A stretch of DNA of 64,000 nt, taken from NCBI GenBank assembly GCA_050084985.1, contig JBITNC010000001.1, positions 154,628,001 through 154,692,000 of the forward strand, in the 5' to 3' direction. A program made the translations under genes and the position numbers. This document shows positions 10,801 to 22,739 of this stretch, one piece after another. The notes beneath the pieces were generated by a model, which was not told where the DNA came from, made no database searches, and worked only from the letters and a program-made list of their open reading frames with translations. Origin of the DNA: Nageia nagi. Its lineage: Eukaryota > Pinophyta. Within the stretch, counting starts at the first letter, position 1, and every line of letters starts with the position of its first letter.

Positions 10801-12359
10801 TACAACTTGTTAACAAGTAGCAATGTGGCAAACAATCCATAAACATGGAAATTATTCTAAAATATAGAAGTATAGTGATATTAATTCATAAAAATTCCCA
10901 AACATGAAAGTATGCTTGTATTTTATAATCTTCCTTAAGAGTGACTTGCATAAAAAATTATTGCAATTACTAATTTCTACAAATGTAGAGAGGAATGTAC
11001 ACTTCTCAAAAGGTGTACACTTATGTTTTAAGCAAAGATTTTTCTTATGCAAAGCAATCAATATTTAATTATCCTCAATAAAACTTTATGGAGAAAGTTT
11101 TAAAAAATTTGCACTCCAACAAGTATATTATCCAATGTGTACAAAAATTTTGAGGATTAATGCACAATAATTCTAGTGTTGAGAGAGTTTACAAACTTTA
11201 ATCCAACAAGAATTTGTGTTCAACCAAAAAACATTCATACAACTTAGGATCAAAAAATAATGAGGATAGTTTGAAGAAAAATTGCACAAACATTTACTTC
11301 AAATAATGTGCATAAAAGAAATGTCCATATTAACCATTAATTTCATAATGCTATACACATTGAGCATACTAAATCTTTTGGAAAATTAATGCAAATGCAA
11401 CCAATAAAGGATAGTGCATTTCAAAGAATGTTTTACCTAAATTTTCACTTTATGCAAATCCAAGCATATCACTTTATGTATATCACATTATGAAAATCAC
11501 ATTATGAATATCCACAACAAATCTTCAAATTAATAATGTGTTTGTATGCATATCAAAGTATTATATTTTTTCATCCAACCAAGGGGATTAATTATGTGTA
11601 TAAATTAACCATCCAAGCACAATAGTAACGTAATATGCATAACCAAGTAAAATAAGCATAATAGCATAGTTTTTTTTATAACATTATGCAACTTCCCTCT
11701 TTTTTTCTTTATCATTATAAAAATAGAACTCCATAAAATGACATAAGTGAAAAGAAAAAAAATTTCATTATACAATTAAAGTGGTTTGTAAGGTATTAAA
11801 AAATAATTATTGCCTTTAAAAATTTATCTTAATTGATAAATTAGTTCAATTGAACAAAATTGCAATATTTTCCACTAATTATCATAAGGTTATAAACATA
11901 ACCTATGAATTTATCCAAAAGGATTAAATATGTTTTATCTAAGACATACAATTTTGCAAAAGAATTTACCTTGTAATAAATTGGAAAATTTAACCAAAAA
12001 ATGGTTACATTAATCAATAAAACATAAGCATGCTTGTAAAAAAATTATAACTTTTTAAGAAAAAAAAAACTAAAAAACTTTTAAAGTTATAATTTTTAAG
12101 CTTTAATTAAAAAAAAACTTGCCTTTTCTCAAAAAAATGATCCTTCCCTTTTTTAAAAAAAAAAATATAAATAAAAAACAACTTATTTATTTTAGAATAC
12201 CCTCAAAATATTTAATTTTATGTATACAAATTTTAATAACTTGAAGGGTTTTGTAGGGAAAAGAGGAGGAGGAGGGCATCACATAAGAGATAGACTCAAA
12301 ATTTGTTGGGATATGCCTATGTAGGATGGTAGATGGGATGGGCCATAAGGGACATGTGC

Positions 12360-12715
12360 CACCTACCATAGGAGGTGTGGTTCCTAGCAGAGTCATGCAC
12401 CACCTCCATACAAGGGGCCACTCCCAAGTGCAATGTGACATCTCCAAAGAAGGGCTATTACCTTGGGCTATGTGCCCTCTCAAAGGAGAGGCAATGCCCC
12501 TAGGTTGCATGCCCTCTCTAAGGAGGAGGGGTCACCCTTGGGCTGTGCACCCTCTCCACACCCTCTCCAAGGAGGGTCCACTCTTAGGCTATGTGTCCTC
12601 TCTAAGGAGGGAGCATCCATGGTCTATGTGCCCTCTCCAAGGAGGGGTCACCCCTATGGGTTGCATGCCCTCTCCAAGGAGGGGTTGCACCCTCCATGAA
12701 GTGGTCGCACCCATT
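12360..12715. repeat. GC-rich minisatellite with palindromic core
   Basis: Units of about 40-45 bp built on TGCCCTCTCCAAGGAGGGGT with variable spacers (TATGGGTTGCA, TTGGGCTGTGCA) are repeated about seven times or more. The core CCTCTCCAAGGAGG is an imperfect palindrome, so each unit could form a hairpin. It is the most GC-rich stretch seen in an otherwise AT-rich window. Overlapping open frames on both strands here arise from the repeat and are not supported as genes. Confidence 0.75.
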
Positions 12716-12789
12716 TGGTCTGAATGCCCATCGTTTAAAAAAAAACTTTTTTTAAATATTAAAAATAGAAAAAAAATTATTTTTTTTAA

Positions 12790-12816
12790 CATATATATAT
12801 ATATATATATATATAA
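12790..12816. repeat. (AT)n microsatellite
   Basis: About 13 AT dinucleotides follow A/T-rich runs just beyond the GC-rich minisatellite. Confidence 0.9.
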
Positions 12817-13333
12817 TTGCATATAAAAATAAAATTTATCAATTTTTTCATAAAAAAAATTGCAACCTTTTGTAACTTTACTTGTTACAATGAAAAAAAT
12901 TGTAACCTTTATTAGGTATAGGAAGACAATATTTTAACTTTCTTGCTAAAAATGTTTATTATAAAAATCATAAATTATATTTTTGTAAATCTAATTTTAG
13001 ATTCTAAAACTATGAAAAAAATTAGAAGCACTAATTTTTCAAGTTCTTAGATTCTAAGCATACACCATACGTTAGATATAACAAAAAATACTACTAACAT
13101 GTAATCAAGGTAAATATTTACCTTAAATTTGAGTCCATTATTCTCAAGGTAAAAAAATATGTTAGTATAGATATCAAATTTCAACTTCAAAAAAATAAAA
13201 AATTGAAATTGATTAACTAATGAATTTTTAAATAAAATTGAAAAAAGATTAGGGGATAGGTATACCTTAAATTTGAGGAGAGTTACCTCAAAATCACCAA
13301 GTAGAAATTTGAGGAGATTACAACAAGGAAAGT

Positions 13334-13345
13334 TCTTTGATACCA
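13334..13345 (-). other. Primer binding site of nested LARD-like element
   Basis: On the minus strand TGGTATCAAAGA lies two bases inside the LTR end (…CCATCA-AG). It is tRNA-Met type and sets the minus orientation. Confidence 0.8.
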
Positions 13346-13347
13346 CT

Positions 13348-13658
13348 TGATGGAAGTGAAGGATTCCATAAATCACAATATCTTGTAGCTTTTCCAACAA
13401 ATCTAACTAAGAATAAATCATTCATCTAGTAAAGTAAGAAATAATCACACAAAAGATAACACACCATGTATAGTGGTTCCTCCATCTCTTGGGAGTACAT
13501 CCAATTTGAACCATCATTCTATTACTTCTCATAAGAATAACTCTCTTACAAATTCACAAGAATTCTTCTATAAAGTTCCTATAATAGCATTCCTACCAGT
13601 TTACAAGAAAAGCATTACCATGTTTCATCAAGTACATGATGAGAGGGGTAGCTCTCTA
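13348..13658 (-). repeat. 5' LTR of nested LARD-like element, truncated
   Basis: It matches 9167-9477 and stops after CTCTCTA. The equivalent of 9478-9663 is missing, and copia LTR sequence begins at once. Confidence 0.8.
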
Positions 13659-14284
13659 ATAAGTTTTTGATGAAAGTGTGAATGATTGAAGGCAAGGGTG
13701 TAGTGTGAGAGTGTTCTATAACTACCAGACTATAGATGGAGATATCATAATAGAGTTGATGATTATAAGGAGTTTTATAGTTTGAGATTATTCTTGAGTA
13801 TGCTTCCATTGAGACAAAAAGTATCAAATTGATAATGAAGGAAGAAGAATGGCTATGGAAAACCATTGTATGTCATTCATCTATAGCTAGGGTGTGTATT
13901 TTATTGAGCTCGACCATTAAGGGTCTTTTGGGATAGAGTTGAAAATTTTACCAAAACATTATTTTTGTAATTTACTAAGTTAGTGCTTGGCCAAAGGGAT
14001 TTGTTTCTCCTCGCAATGGATGTTACAAAATCTAGAGTTAGTGCTGCATTTAGTGGGTTCCAATAAACTTTTGTAAAGTGGGTTCTTTACTATAGAGATA
14101 TATTTGGACCATGATCCAAGCAACCTTTTCTTGATGATGTAGCTAATATGGGGAACCTACTTAAATGATTTTTTATATGTTCATCTAATGTGTTTGAATG
14201 CTTTTCAACATTTATTTATGAGCCTCAAGTTTTAAGTACACACTAATTCACCTCCCCCCTCTCAATGTCATTTCTAGTACAACA
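13659..14284 (+). repeat. 3' LTR of copia element, part 2
   Basis: It matches 5' LTR bases about 715-1357 and ends in ACAACA like its partner. Bases about 72-715 of the 5' LTR have no counterpart here, the result of the deletion at the nested element's edge. The element's left flank is outside the window, so its TSD (TAAAG expected from 14285-14289) cannot be checked. Confidence 0.85.
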
Positions 14285-16145
14285 TAAAGCGCCAAACGTG
14301 GATGATTCTAGATACCAAATAACTATGGAGGAAATGTTTATTGTAACTCTAATAATTGAACATAAATATGATATTACATTCAACATTGATGCTTATTCCT
14401 TAAGCACTACTCAAATAGAAACTAAGAAAGAATTTACATTTTCCACTCCAAAAGGTATAATTTCCATGGAGGATAGTATGTCACCACAAACTATGATGAA
14501 AAATGAAGTAGTATCAAGAAAAATTTCAAAATGTAGTTGTATGAATACTCTAATGAATGATTAATAAACAACTAAGGCATTCATAATCAAATAATTTTAG
14601 ATGAAAGATCAACAACAACCCCAAGAGATAAAAATTGTATCTCATGTAGAAATGAATGATGATAATTTAGAACCCATACATATGTTGATATGTGTAGTAT
14701 TCAAGTATCACTTGAAATAAATTCAAGCATTGAGATGATTCAATCTAAAATAGGAATTCTTGAACAAAGTAATGTACAACTATTAGTTAAAAAAGTTGAT
14801 TTACAAAGAGAAAACAAAACATTGAATGATCAATGTGTTCAACTAGAAAATACAATCCAATAATACAAAGTTAAATAAAATGAAATGGATGAGTTACCAA
14901 ATCACTATAGAACATGGGAATCATAAAATTTAAATTTCAAAATTAAGAGAGTTTAGCCAAATAAGTCTTGCAAATTTTTGGGGAATACATTGCACATATG
15001 ATACAATAAGAACAACAAGTTTCTAATCTTACATAAAAGCTTTAGATTGCATCAGATGAATGAAACTTTCTAAGGGAGATCATCAATAAATTAAAGGATA
15101 GGAAAATTGTGTTATTTCATGAAGTCAAAATTTTAAAGAGAGAAAATAAACATATAACTCTTATGAAGAAAGTTGTGGTACATATGTGTGCAATATTTGA
15201 TGAGTCTTTGCAACTTAGACAACCTTATGTTATGTATAACATGTATCTAAAGGAGAAATATTTGAAGTGGAAGGTTAATAGAATCAAAAAAGGAATTCCC
15301 TATAAAATTGATACACCTATTAACTTTCTAAGGATTTATTATGAAGAAACAAAATTAGAACAATATATGATATGTGAATTACTTTTCCTTGACCTCTTTC
15401 TTAATGGAAATACCAAATTCTTTCCTAGTGCATATGTTAGAGTTGTTCAATTGTAGGGGATTTTGTCTCTATATTGTGAAACCAAATTTAGTGGAATAAT
15501 GATGTGGAAACAATTAAATAAAGGGGAATAAATAATAATTTTTAGATAAGACAACAAGCTATTTATAATTCAAAAATAAGCTTAGCTTTTATGACAACTA
15601 TTTATCGCTATAAAAAATAATAGAAAGTTAAGTTAATAGAATGTTTATAGAATTTTTAGACATCCATTAACAATAATTTTCATCATGCTTTTAAAAGTTG
15701 TTAGAGAAGATGGAATGTTGAGAAAAATAAGCATAAGAGAAGAGATATAATTTCTCCAAGTAATTTATGTTGGAGCAGAAGAAGGGTTAAAACTCTTTTT
15801 AGGATTCTTTAGAATAAATTTCTTTAATTGGTTGGACAAATATTTAGGCCACTTATTGTATTGTAGCTAGCTCCATATTGGTTTGATAATGGATCACATA
15901 ATGAAATAGATTTCAGAGTATGGATATTACAAATGAATATGAATAGGGGATTAGGATATTGTATTCCAATACCTAATCCAAATGATGTGGGACCAATAAG
16001 AAGATAACCTATGCCTCCTAGTACCAAAGATAAAATTCTATCATGTTTACAACCCTATAATCTTAGTCAAATTCTATAGGAAGTTGATACTAGTGAACCT
16101 ATACCAATGGATGATGAAAATGATGAAAGTGATAATGAGGAATAA
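14285..16145 (+). pseudogene. Unrecognised coding remnant with coiled coil and acidic tail
   Basis: I do not recognise this gene. Plus-strand reading is protein-like over about 1.8 kb but broken by stops and frame changes. Open parts are 14294-14564 (YQITMEEMFIVTLIIEHKYD region), a Leu/Lys/Glu/Gln heptad-like stretch at about 14710-14870 that looks like a coiled coil, 15109-15456 (115 codons, Lys- and Tyr-rich), and about 15860-16145, ending in an acidic DDENDESDNEE tail. It starts right after the copia LTR and shows no RT, integrase or protease motif. It could be a retroelement extra ORF, a gag or a captured gene. Confidence 0.4.
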
Positions 16146-17287
16146 ATAGGAAGATAGTTGCATGATATATAATAGTTTGACTGCTTTAGGTGCAAAAATA
16201 TTCAAAGTTGGTCAGAATGATGAGACATAGAATGGTATCCTTTTTGAAAGGATAAATGCATCTTTTTGTGATAGTTGGGATACTATTTATTCCTTAGTTA
16301 TATTTTAAACTTACTAAAACTATTTAATTTGGAATTAAATACATATTTACTTAGTTATTATGTTTCTCATGTCATTAGTAATAGTTTTATATTTTTCGTA
16401 ACATAAATGCATTTTTTTAAGTATTGCATACCAATTTCTAAGAATAATAATTTGATTGTGTAAGATTATTATTTCCATGATTTTGTTTGTGAAAGGTTTA
16501 GAATTATTTCTATATACAAGTTCCAAAATATTTCTAGAACTATCTCCAAGAGTTTCCTTAAAGCAAGTTTCAAAATACTTTATATAAAGACTCCAAAAAT
16601 ATTAGTCAAAGACAACTCCAAAACTATAGCTAGCTCTAGAATAATCATTGAATATAGAATTATAGTGCTATAAGTATCCCAATTATAGAATTATAGGTGC
16701 AACTATAATCAGTTTCACAAGTGAGTGATCTAGATGTAGTTAATATGGATGAAGCAAGAAGATAATGAATTTCCAAGTTGTACACCATAATGAATAATTT
16801 TGACCTATTCTCAAGTACCAAAACTCAAGTTTATTATGGATTTAGTCTTCTTGTTGATATGTCCCTAGAATAGTAGTAAATAGGTTAGGATAAGTTAAAG
16901 TGTGCTATTCCAATAGGCTTGTAATAGGAGAGACTAAAATTAGAATCTTCAAGTACTACATTTATTATTATTTTAGCATAAATAGATATATTTTTGGTTG
17001 AAAAAGAGTTAGTCAGAATGCAAGTATATTTTAGAGTAAGAAGCTAAATTGTGAGGCATGTAACTATAATTAGTTCCATAATAATACAAGTGTTGACTTA
17101 CATTTCTACATCTGAGTTTTATTTTAGAGCTTTGTTGGAAAGAGATTAGTCCACCTCAACTAAGATAATTCTTTTATTTTGTTAAGTTTTATTTATATTA
17201 GATTTTGTGGATGATTTATTTACAATATTTCCCAAATTTGAGAAGTGTTGAGTTTAGTTTTATTCTAATTTAAGTAGTTAAGAGTAG
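16146..17287. other. AT-rich spacer without recognisable genes
   Basis: No supported coding sequence was found. Short phrases such as CTCCAAAA-TAT and TATAGAATTATAGGTGCAACTATAATCAG recur loosely. It may be decayed 3' sequence of the adjacent minus-strand CACTA gene, but I cannot show this. Confidence 0.4.
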
Positions 17288-18600
17288 AACATAAGTGATA
17301 GAACATAATTTTCAGTGCATACAACCTTCATCATTAATAGGATATGGTATATATGTTCCACTTGAATTTATTAATAATTTGCATGTCATTATCATCTTCA
17401 TCACTAATAGGATATGGTATATATTTTCCTCTAGGATCATAATTAACTACAAATCACATTTTCTTATTCAATACATATGGACAAAAAAATATTTGACTAA
17501 AAATGTTGTGGTAAAACATAACTCTCTTTATTCTTTTGTAAATATCACATGGAGTTGATTGTAAGATAATTAATATATTTATCATGCATGGTTGCTCTTT
17601 TATTAAATTCTTTAAACCATTTACATTTAAATATTACATGATGGAATGACCTATAATCAAATTGGATAATTTCTTAAATTCTTCCAATATATTGTAATTT
17701 TTCTTCTATCTAGTTTATATCTCTTTTACTTATACAACTTGATTGGTCAAAATCAACAATTACTCCATAGTTAAATATCATTATTTTCTCATCAATATTT
17801 TCAATTCAAAAGTATTGAGCATATGCCCACATTGTAGGGAAAGATGATGCATACACATATTTACATGAAGATGTTATTATTACAATCATTATAGTTATAT
17901 TAGCTACATATGTATTATAAAAATAATAAAAAGTAAATTCATATGATTAAAATAATAATTACCATTTTATTGCATTGAATAGTGCATCTTCATATATCCT
18001 TTCTCCTCTTCTTTGTTTCTCTTCAATTATTTACTTCATCTATGACCTTGTACACTCTTTTGACTAATTTTTATCTCTTAGTTGTGTTGCTAGAGATGTA
18101 CCCCTTAGATTTAATATATAAAATAAGGTATGCCCTTTTGTGATTTCACTTTGTTTACTATTGTACAACTTAATCCATAATTTATACCATTACATAATCA
18201 TCAAGAAAATTTGATTTATAAATTCATATTTGTTACAATTTGTAAATTTATGATGACATAATATATAGTCATTAGTAACCATTGATTAAAATAAATCCAC
18301 AATGCATGTACATATTATTATAAATTACTAATATCTAAAATATTGTTAGTGCCTTTAAGAGAATATGGTCTCCCATTTGTTTCTAAAATCTCTCCTTCTA
18401 ATTTATCTATGTATTTGTCTACATGCCACATCTTTGGGGTAGAATCATGGATTTAGAAAACATACTTACATGTATAAAAAACAATATTCTTGTATAATGT
18501 ATCCTCCACCCATAGATCCTTTTGGTCATGGATTTTTTGTAACAAATTCTTTTAGTACTTTTAAAAATATGTCCATAGAAAATATATTTCTAGTACTTAT
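17288..18600 (-). pseudogene. CACTA (En/Spm) TNP2-type ORF, C-terminal part with DUF4216
   Basis: Minus-strand reading gives the C-terminal half of the long ORF carried by plant CACTA transposons. From 18600 leftward it continues the DUF4218 domain (TRNIFSMDIFLKVLKEFV, then GSMGGGYIIQE, about 18490-18600). DUF4216-like sequence follows at about 17400-17790, with Y-x-G-R-I-EI-DYRSF and the hallmark FKCKWF (about 17601-17634). Many stops and frame breaks occur. The right edge is the insertion point of element B, with TSD CTTAT at 18596-18600. The gene resumes at 61213. A repeated phrase TAATAGGATATGGTATATAT occurs at about 17335 and 17408. Confidence 0.7.
18596..18600. repeat. Target-site duplication of element B, left copy
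   Basis: CTTAT immediately precedes the left LTR and is identical to 61208-61212. Confidence 0.9.
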
Positions 18601-19327
18601 TGAAGAATTCCTTAACCAAGATCACTTCTGCATACTGTAACAAATCTACTTTGATCTCTCAAATACAAGTTCATACATAGAGATAATAACACCAATATAT
18701 AGTGATAAAACCTCACATATTTATTCAAAAGAAAACATGCATTTTAAACATATATTATATTACTCTTATAAGAACTTAAAAAGTATTTAACTTAAGGCCA
18801 CAATGCTCAAATCTCCTAAAAGAAGCTAGATCTTTTATATCTCTTCATAATATACTAACATAATAATACTCTCTAGAATGCATGTTTTACATTAAGGTCA
18901 AGCCTTCCTTTAATAGAAGAAAATCCTACTTTTGCTTACCCTTTTACCCAAGGGGAATACCATAGACCAATGGATATATATATCTTCACATGGGGTGAGA
19001 ATGGTAGGTGGAGGGATTTCCATCCATACTTATTTAATAGTTGCATATACCCACTTATTTATCTTAGGTGTGTTGTTCTACATATCCACCATAATAACTC
19101 CACTCCTTGTGGAATACACATGTGGAAATACCACTGATAAAAATCAATGGGGATCCATATTTACATACATGGATAATCTATTTTTTATTATTTGTGGATT
19201 AATCCATGTTATTACAAAATATTTTCCTCCTAAATTAGGTGTTACATATGTTCCTTTAATTCTCAATTAATTAGGAATATACTTAAGTCATTTATACATG
19301 ATAAATATTGCTTTATAAGTTCCAACA
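18601..19327 (-). repeat. 3' LTR of element B
   Basis: This 727-bp copy begins TGAAG and ends CCAACA on the plus strand. It matches 60470-61207 along its length (for example ACCAAGATCACTT near 18615, ATTATTCC/TAATCC block near 19200). Confidence 0.9.
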
Positions 19328-19336
19328 CTACTCCTC
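19328..19336 (-). other. Polypurine tract of element B
   Basis: On the minus strand GAGGAGTAG touches the LTR start TGTTGGAA. It is shorter and weaker than in the related element at 9664. Confidence 0.5.
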
Positions 19337-20361
19337 AATGCAATATTGGGTTATGAAAGTAAAATAATATTCTCCTCTCTTAAAATAATCTCATGGATGA
19401 GAATAAAAGAGGATACTTATACAACTTAACCATTTAAATAAATAGTTTTATACAATGTTATATAACCAAATATGGTTTCCTCATAGGATGGGCAAAGAGA
19501 ATGACATTTTGCATGAATTTGGTACTACCAATGCTTGAAATAATAATACCAATAATGGGAATAATATGCCCATGGATAAACATAGCAAAGGCCACCTTAG
19601 TTTACACATGTTTTGGATGCACAAGCATTAACACTACATGCTCCAAGGAGGATAGATGGAGGCTTCCTAGGAATACCGTAGAAAGGCTACATATTGAATC
19701 ACTATGATACATAGATAATTCTCATTATTGGATGACCAACATGATATTTGGAGGGTTGAAATATTTTTAGAATAAGAGTTCCAAGTGTGTGCCATGCATA
19801 CCCATTATCACCCTCTTACCTTTGAGGATTCTTTGCAGAGCTATACCTAACTAGAAAAGATTAGAGCCAAGCAATGGGGACACCTTCTAAGAGGACCTAG
19901 TTGTGTGGAAAATCTTGTGTAATATTAGAATTTGGGGATTCATAGATTCTTTCCAAAGGCATAATGAAAATTGATCTAGATAGGTTGCTGATTCCTAGAA
20001 TGAAGGAATGGTCATCGTAGATGGATTGAATTTCATAATTAGTACAAGCCTTATTGAAACAACCATAGGTATGAAAAATGAGGAATTTGACATTTTAGGG
20101 ATGTTTGTGGTATTCAAAATTTAATATCCTCAATTTTGTAGATGCTAGATAACTAATGCCTACCAAAAGAAAATCCACCTATAAGGTAAGTTCTCTTATT
20201 TATCATTAGAATAGTGTCATGGTTTCTCTCTATAAATTATTTACCTTATAAGGTCATCATTTAGAGGTTGGATGTTATCATTTTATCTTAATATCACACT
20301 TCAAAGGAAAGCTTTAGGTTAACCTTCCCTAATTCCTATTTCACTCTCTTAACTCTTATAT
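19337..20361. other. Element B interior next to its 3' LTR, no gene seen
   Basis: The first about 150 bp match the same position in the element at 9167-13658 (ACTTAACCATTT-AATA-TTTTA and AACCAAA-ATGGTTTC). From about 19490 onward the sequence has no counterpart there, which suggests a further insertion or family-specific sequence. No coding frame is supported. Confidence 0.4.
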
Positions 20362-20364
20362 TTG

Positions 20365-20373
20365 TATAAATAG
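20365..20373 (+). promoter_or_regulatory. TATA box upstream of plus-strand ORF remnant
   Basis: TATAAATAG followed by AGGGCAAA lies about 115 bp before the proline-rich ORF at 20480. Sequence and spacing fit a plant core promoter, but transcription is not shown. Confidence 0.4.
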
Positions 20374-20479
20374 AGGGCAAATTCCTACTCACTAAAGTCT
20401 TATCAAAATCTTGGTTGAATTTTCCTATAGCAAAGATCAATTCATTGAGCTACTTCACCAATGACCCATTTGCTAGCCA

Positions 20480-21275
20480 CCTCACAAACCAACACCTCCT
20501 TTCCATCCTAGACCTCAACCTTGAGAGCCCCATAGACCACCACAACCATATCCTTTCCCTCCTCCACCTCCCCCAACCCATCCACCATCCCCATCCCCAT
20601 CACCTCCTCATCCCTCTTCTCCCCCTTAAGCCAAAACCCATACCCCATCCCATAATCCCTCACCTACTTCATATCCCTATAATGTACCTACTATGATCAC
20701 CATATCCTCATATTTTAAGGCCTTAATAAGAGAAGCAACAAAGGTACTTACTTTAATAAGTAAGGCATGGAGTGAAGAACAACTCTATGGAAGGAGACAC
20801 CTGAAGAACATGATTCTATCAGATGATGAGGATCAATATGATGAAGTAAAGGTAGATGGCCTGAACCAAAAATTTAGCTACTTACTCTCCAAGAAACAAA
20901 TATTCATAGCTACAAACCACTAGAAATGTCATGCATTTTGTTAGTCCATTAGGCAAGGTTATGATGATGAACACAAACAAAGAGAAAGGAAAAGAAAGAC
21001 TTACAAAATGAAGCAAGCCATCAAGGGGTTTTTGAAAGGTATTCCTTTGGACATGCCTTCTAATTAGCAAAAAGAGATTCTCAATATTGGATGGGAATTT
21101 AGGGATAGAATGGAGGATACTATGACTATCGAAAGACAAATAATGGAGATGGATACCTTGGCTTATGTGACTAATCTCTACTCTCTTTTTGGTTAGTGTA
21201 GATGGATGGAACCTCCTTCCAATGATGGAAGCAACATATAGGATACTGTAGATAGCTACTTTTTCAATGATATAT
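20480..21275 (+). pseudogene. Unrecognised ORF remnant with proline-rich N-terminus
   Basis: I do not recognise this protein. One frame stays protein-like for about 265 codons with only a few stops (near 20536, 20628, 20921, 20939, 21064). A strongly Pro/His/Ser-rich segment (20480-20660, runs of PPPPPPP and PSPSPSP) comes first. A mixed helix-rich part follows (KALIREATKVLTLISKAW, 20727-20780), then an acidic LSDDEDQYDE (about 20816-20845), and a Lys-rich then Met/Glu-rich tail (about 20960-21160). It runs opposite to element B. No database family comes to mind; an antisense extra ORF or a captured host exon are possible. Confidence 0.4.
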
Positions 21276-22400
21276 CCTAATGTTTGTACAAATAAGTTTT
21301 TGGATCCCGTATTAAAAAACTACTATTAATATAATTTTACATTTTATTAATAAAATAAAATATGGTTTCATTGATTATATATTCATATAAAAACATGTTG
21401 ACTTAAATATAAAATGTACCCCCTAATAATATTATTATATACATAAAGAATATATCCATTATTATTCATGTAACTTTGATATATAACAACAAACTTGATA
21501 ACCTTCATAATCCTCATGCTTGAAACATTAGTAGCTTGCATCAAACAAGAAGTTTGTATATATACAAGATGAGTAGGATGCATCATAAAGTGATTGAACC
21601 TTTTATGCAAATATAATCAAGGCTTTGAGTAAATAATAGAGTAATAAAATAGTCATATTCACAAGTGTCTATATATATATATATATAATTAATATGTTAC
21701 CAAGTATCTAAAAGGAAACATCAATAAGTGAAAGCAATATATTCATAATTGAACATATGTATAAGTGCATAATTGAGAAATGTACAAACAAAATATCCTA
21801 TATGTACAACAATGTAATACATGAACCATAATATCATATATGCATATTTTCATAACATGACATCAAAACATGATGCACAACATCATAACATGATAACAAT
21901 ATCATATGTGTATGGTATGATCACATGATATCTAAAAATATGATGTGTACAACTTCATAACATGATATATAATAGCATATGTGATTAATAATAGAACATG
22001 ATATATAATAGTAACATATGTACATAACATCAATAAGGATATATAACAATATCACATGTTCACCTCATCAAGTGCATAAACAACAAGTGATATATGAAAT
22101 TATACTATTGTAAAATTATACTATTGTAAATTATACTATTCTAAAATTATAATGATATCACTAGAAGATTCCAAGAAAAAAAAACAAATATAGAAATAAC
22201 ATTTTAGAGTTTCAAAAATATATAACAAATAAATTTTCTATTGGAGAATAAAATTTAGAAATTCTCAAAAATAGTGGTTCAAAACTAGTTTTACCTCATA
22301 CAAGCCTCATCAGTTGAACTAAATGAGAACTGCTACATATAGAAACTCTCAAATAGGAGGAAAAAACATGAATATTTGAAAAATTCAAGACACTCATTTA
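21276..22400. other. AT-rich element B interior with ATAACATGATAT motif field
   Basis: The phrases CATAACATGATATA-AACAATATCA and ATGTG-ACAAC recur from about 21780 to 22090. The same phrases occur at 10080-10210 in the related element, which supports shared origin. A short (TA)n run lies at 21669-21687. No coding frame is supported. Confidence 0.5.
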
Positions 22401-22739
22401 CAATAAAATAATAATAATCATCAAAAAAATATTAATATTATTTAAACTTGATTAAGTCTATTTCTCATAAGGAGGCAGCCAAGCTTGCTTGGGTTTCTCC
22501 ACCAGATAGTATGGAGAGGAAAATGGTGAAGTGTTGGAACTTGTTGGTAGTAGTGGTGAAGATTAGGGGTTATTGAGGCATCAAGGTTCAAGTACAAGGC
22601 CTATTAACTATGTATAAAGCTTGAAAAATAAAGGGGTACACTTTATCATTGGATGTAATTTGATTCAACATCCAACAAGCAAATTTTAGTTAGATGCATA
22701 TGTTTCTTCCTTATTTATAAATAATATGGGTAGTATTAT

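Larger units (their letters stand above)
9167..13658 (-). mobile_element. LARD-like LTR element nested in copia 3' LTR, 5'-truncated
   Basis: It is bounded by direct repeats 9167-9663 and 13348-13658. On the minus strand it reads 5' LTR, tRNA-Met-type primer site (13334-13345), non-coding interior, polypurine tract (9664-9676), 3' LTR. The interior (about 3.7 kb) shows no gag, protease, RT or integrase motif on either strand. It is made of AT-rich sequence, short tandem blocks and one GC-rich minisatellite. The right LTR lacks about 186 bp compared with the left, and the adjoining copia LTR lacks about 640 bp, so one deletion removed this edge together with any TSD. It is related to element B at 18601-61207. 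Confidence 0.8.

Noticed and set aside
12326-12826. 166-codon plus-strand ORF and overlapping ORFs on both strands
   Set aside because: The reading is repeated Ser-Lys-Glu-Gly/Pro-Ser-Arg-Arg-Gly phrases produced by the GC-rich minisatellite, followed by (AT)n. Open frames in several phases are explained by the repeat.
14285-14302. GCGCCAAACGTGG after the copia 3' LTR, resembling a second type of primer site
   Set aside because: The 5' LTR of the same element has a tRNA-Met site, and the sequence lacks the leading TGG. It is most likely flanking DNA that happens to look similar.
20415-20696. His/Leu-rich reading of the C-rich block in another frame
   Set aside because: The Pro-rich frame continues into the downstream protein-like segment from 20693, whereas this frame stops at 20696.
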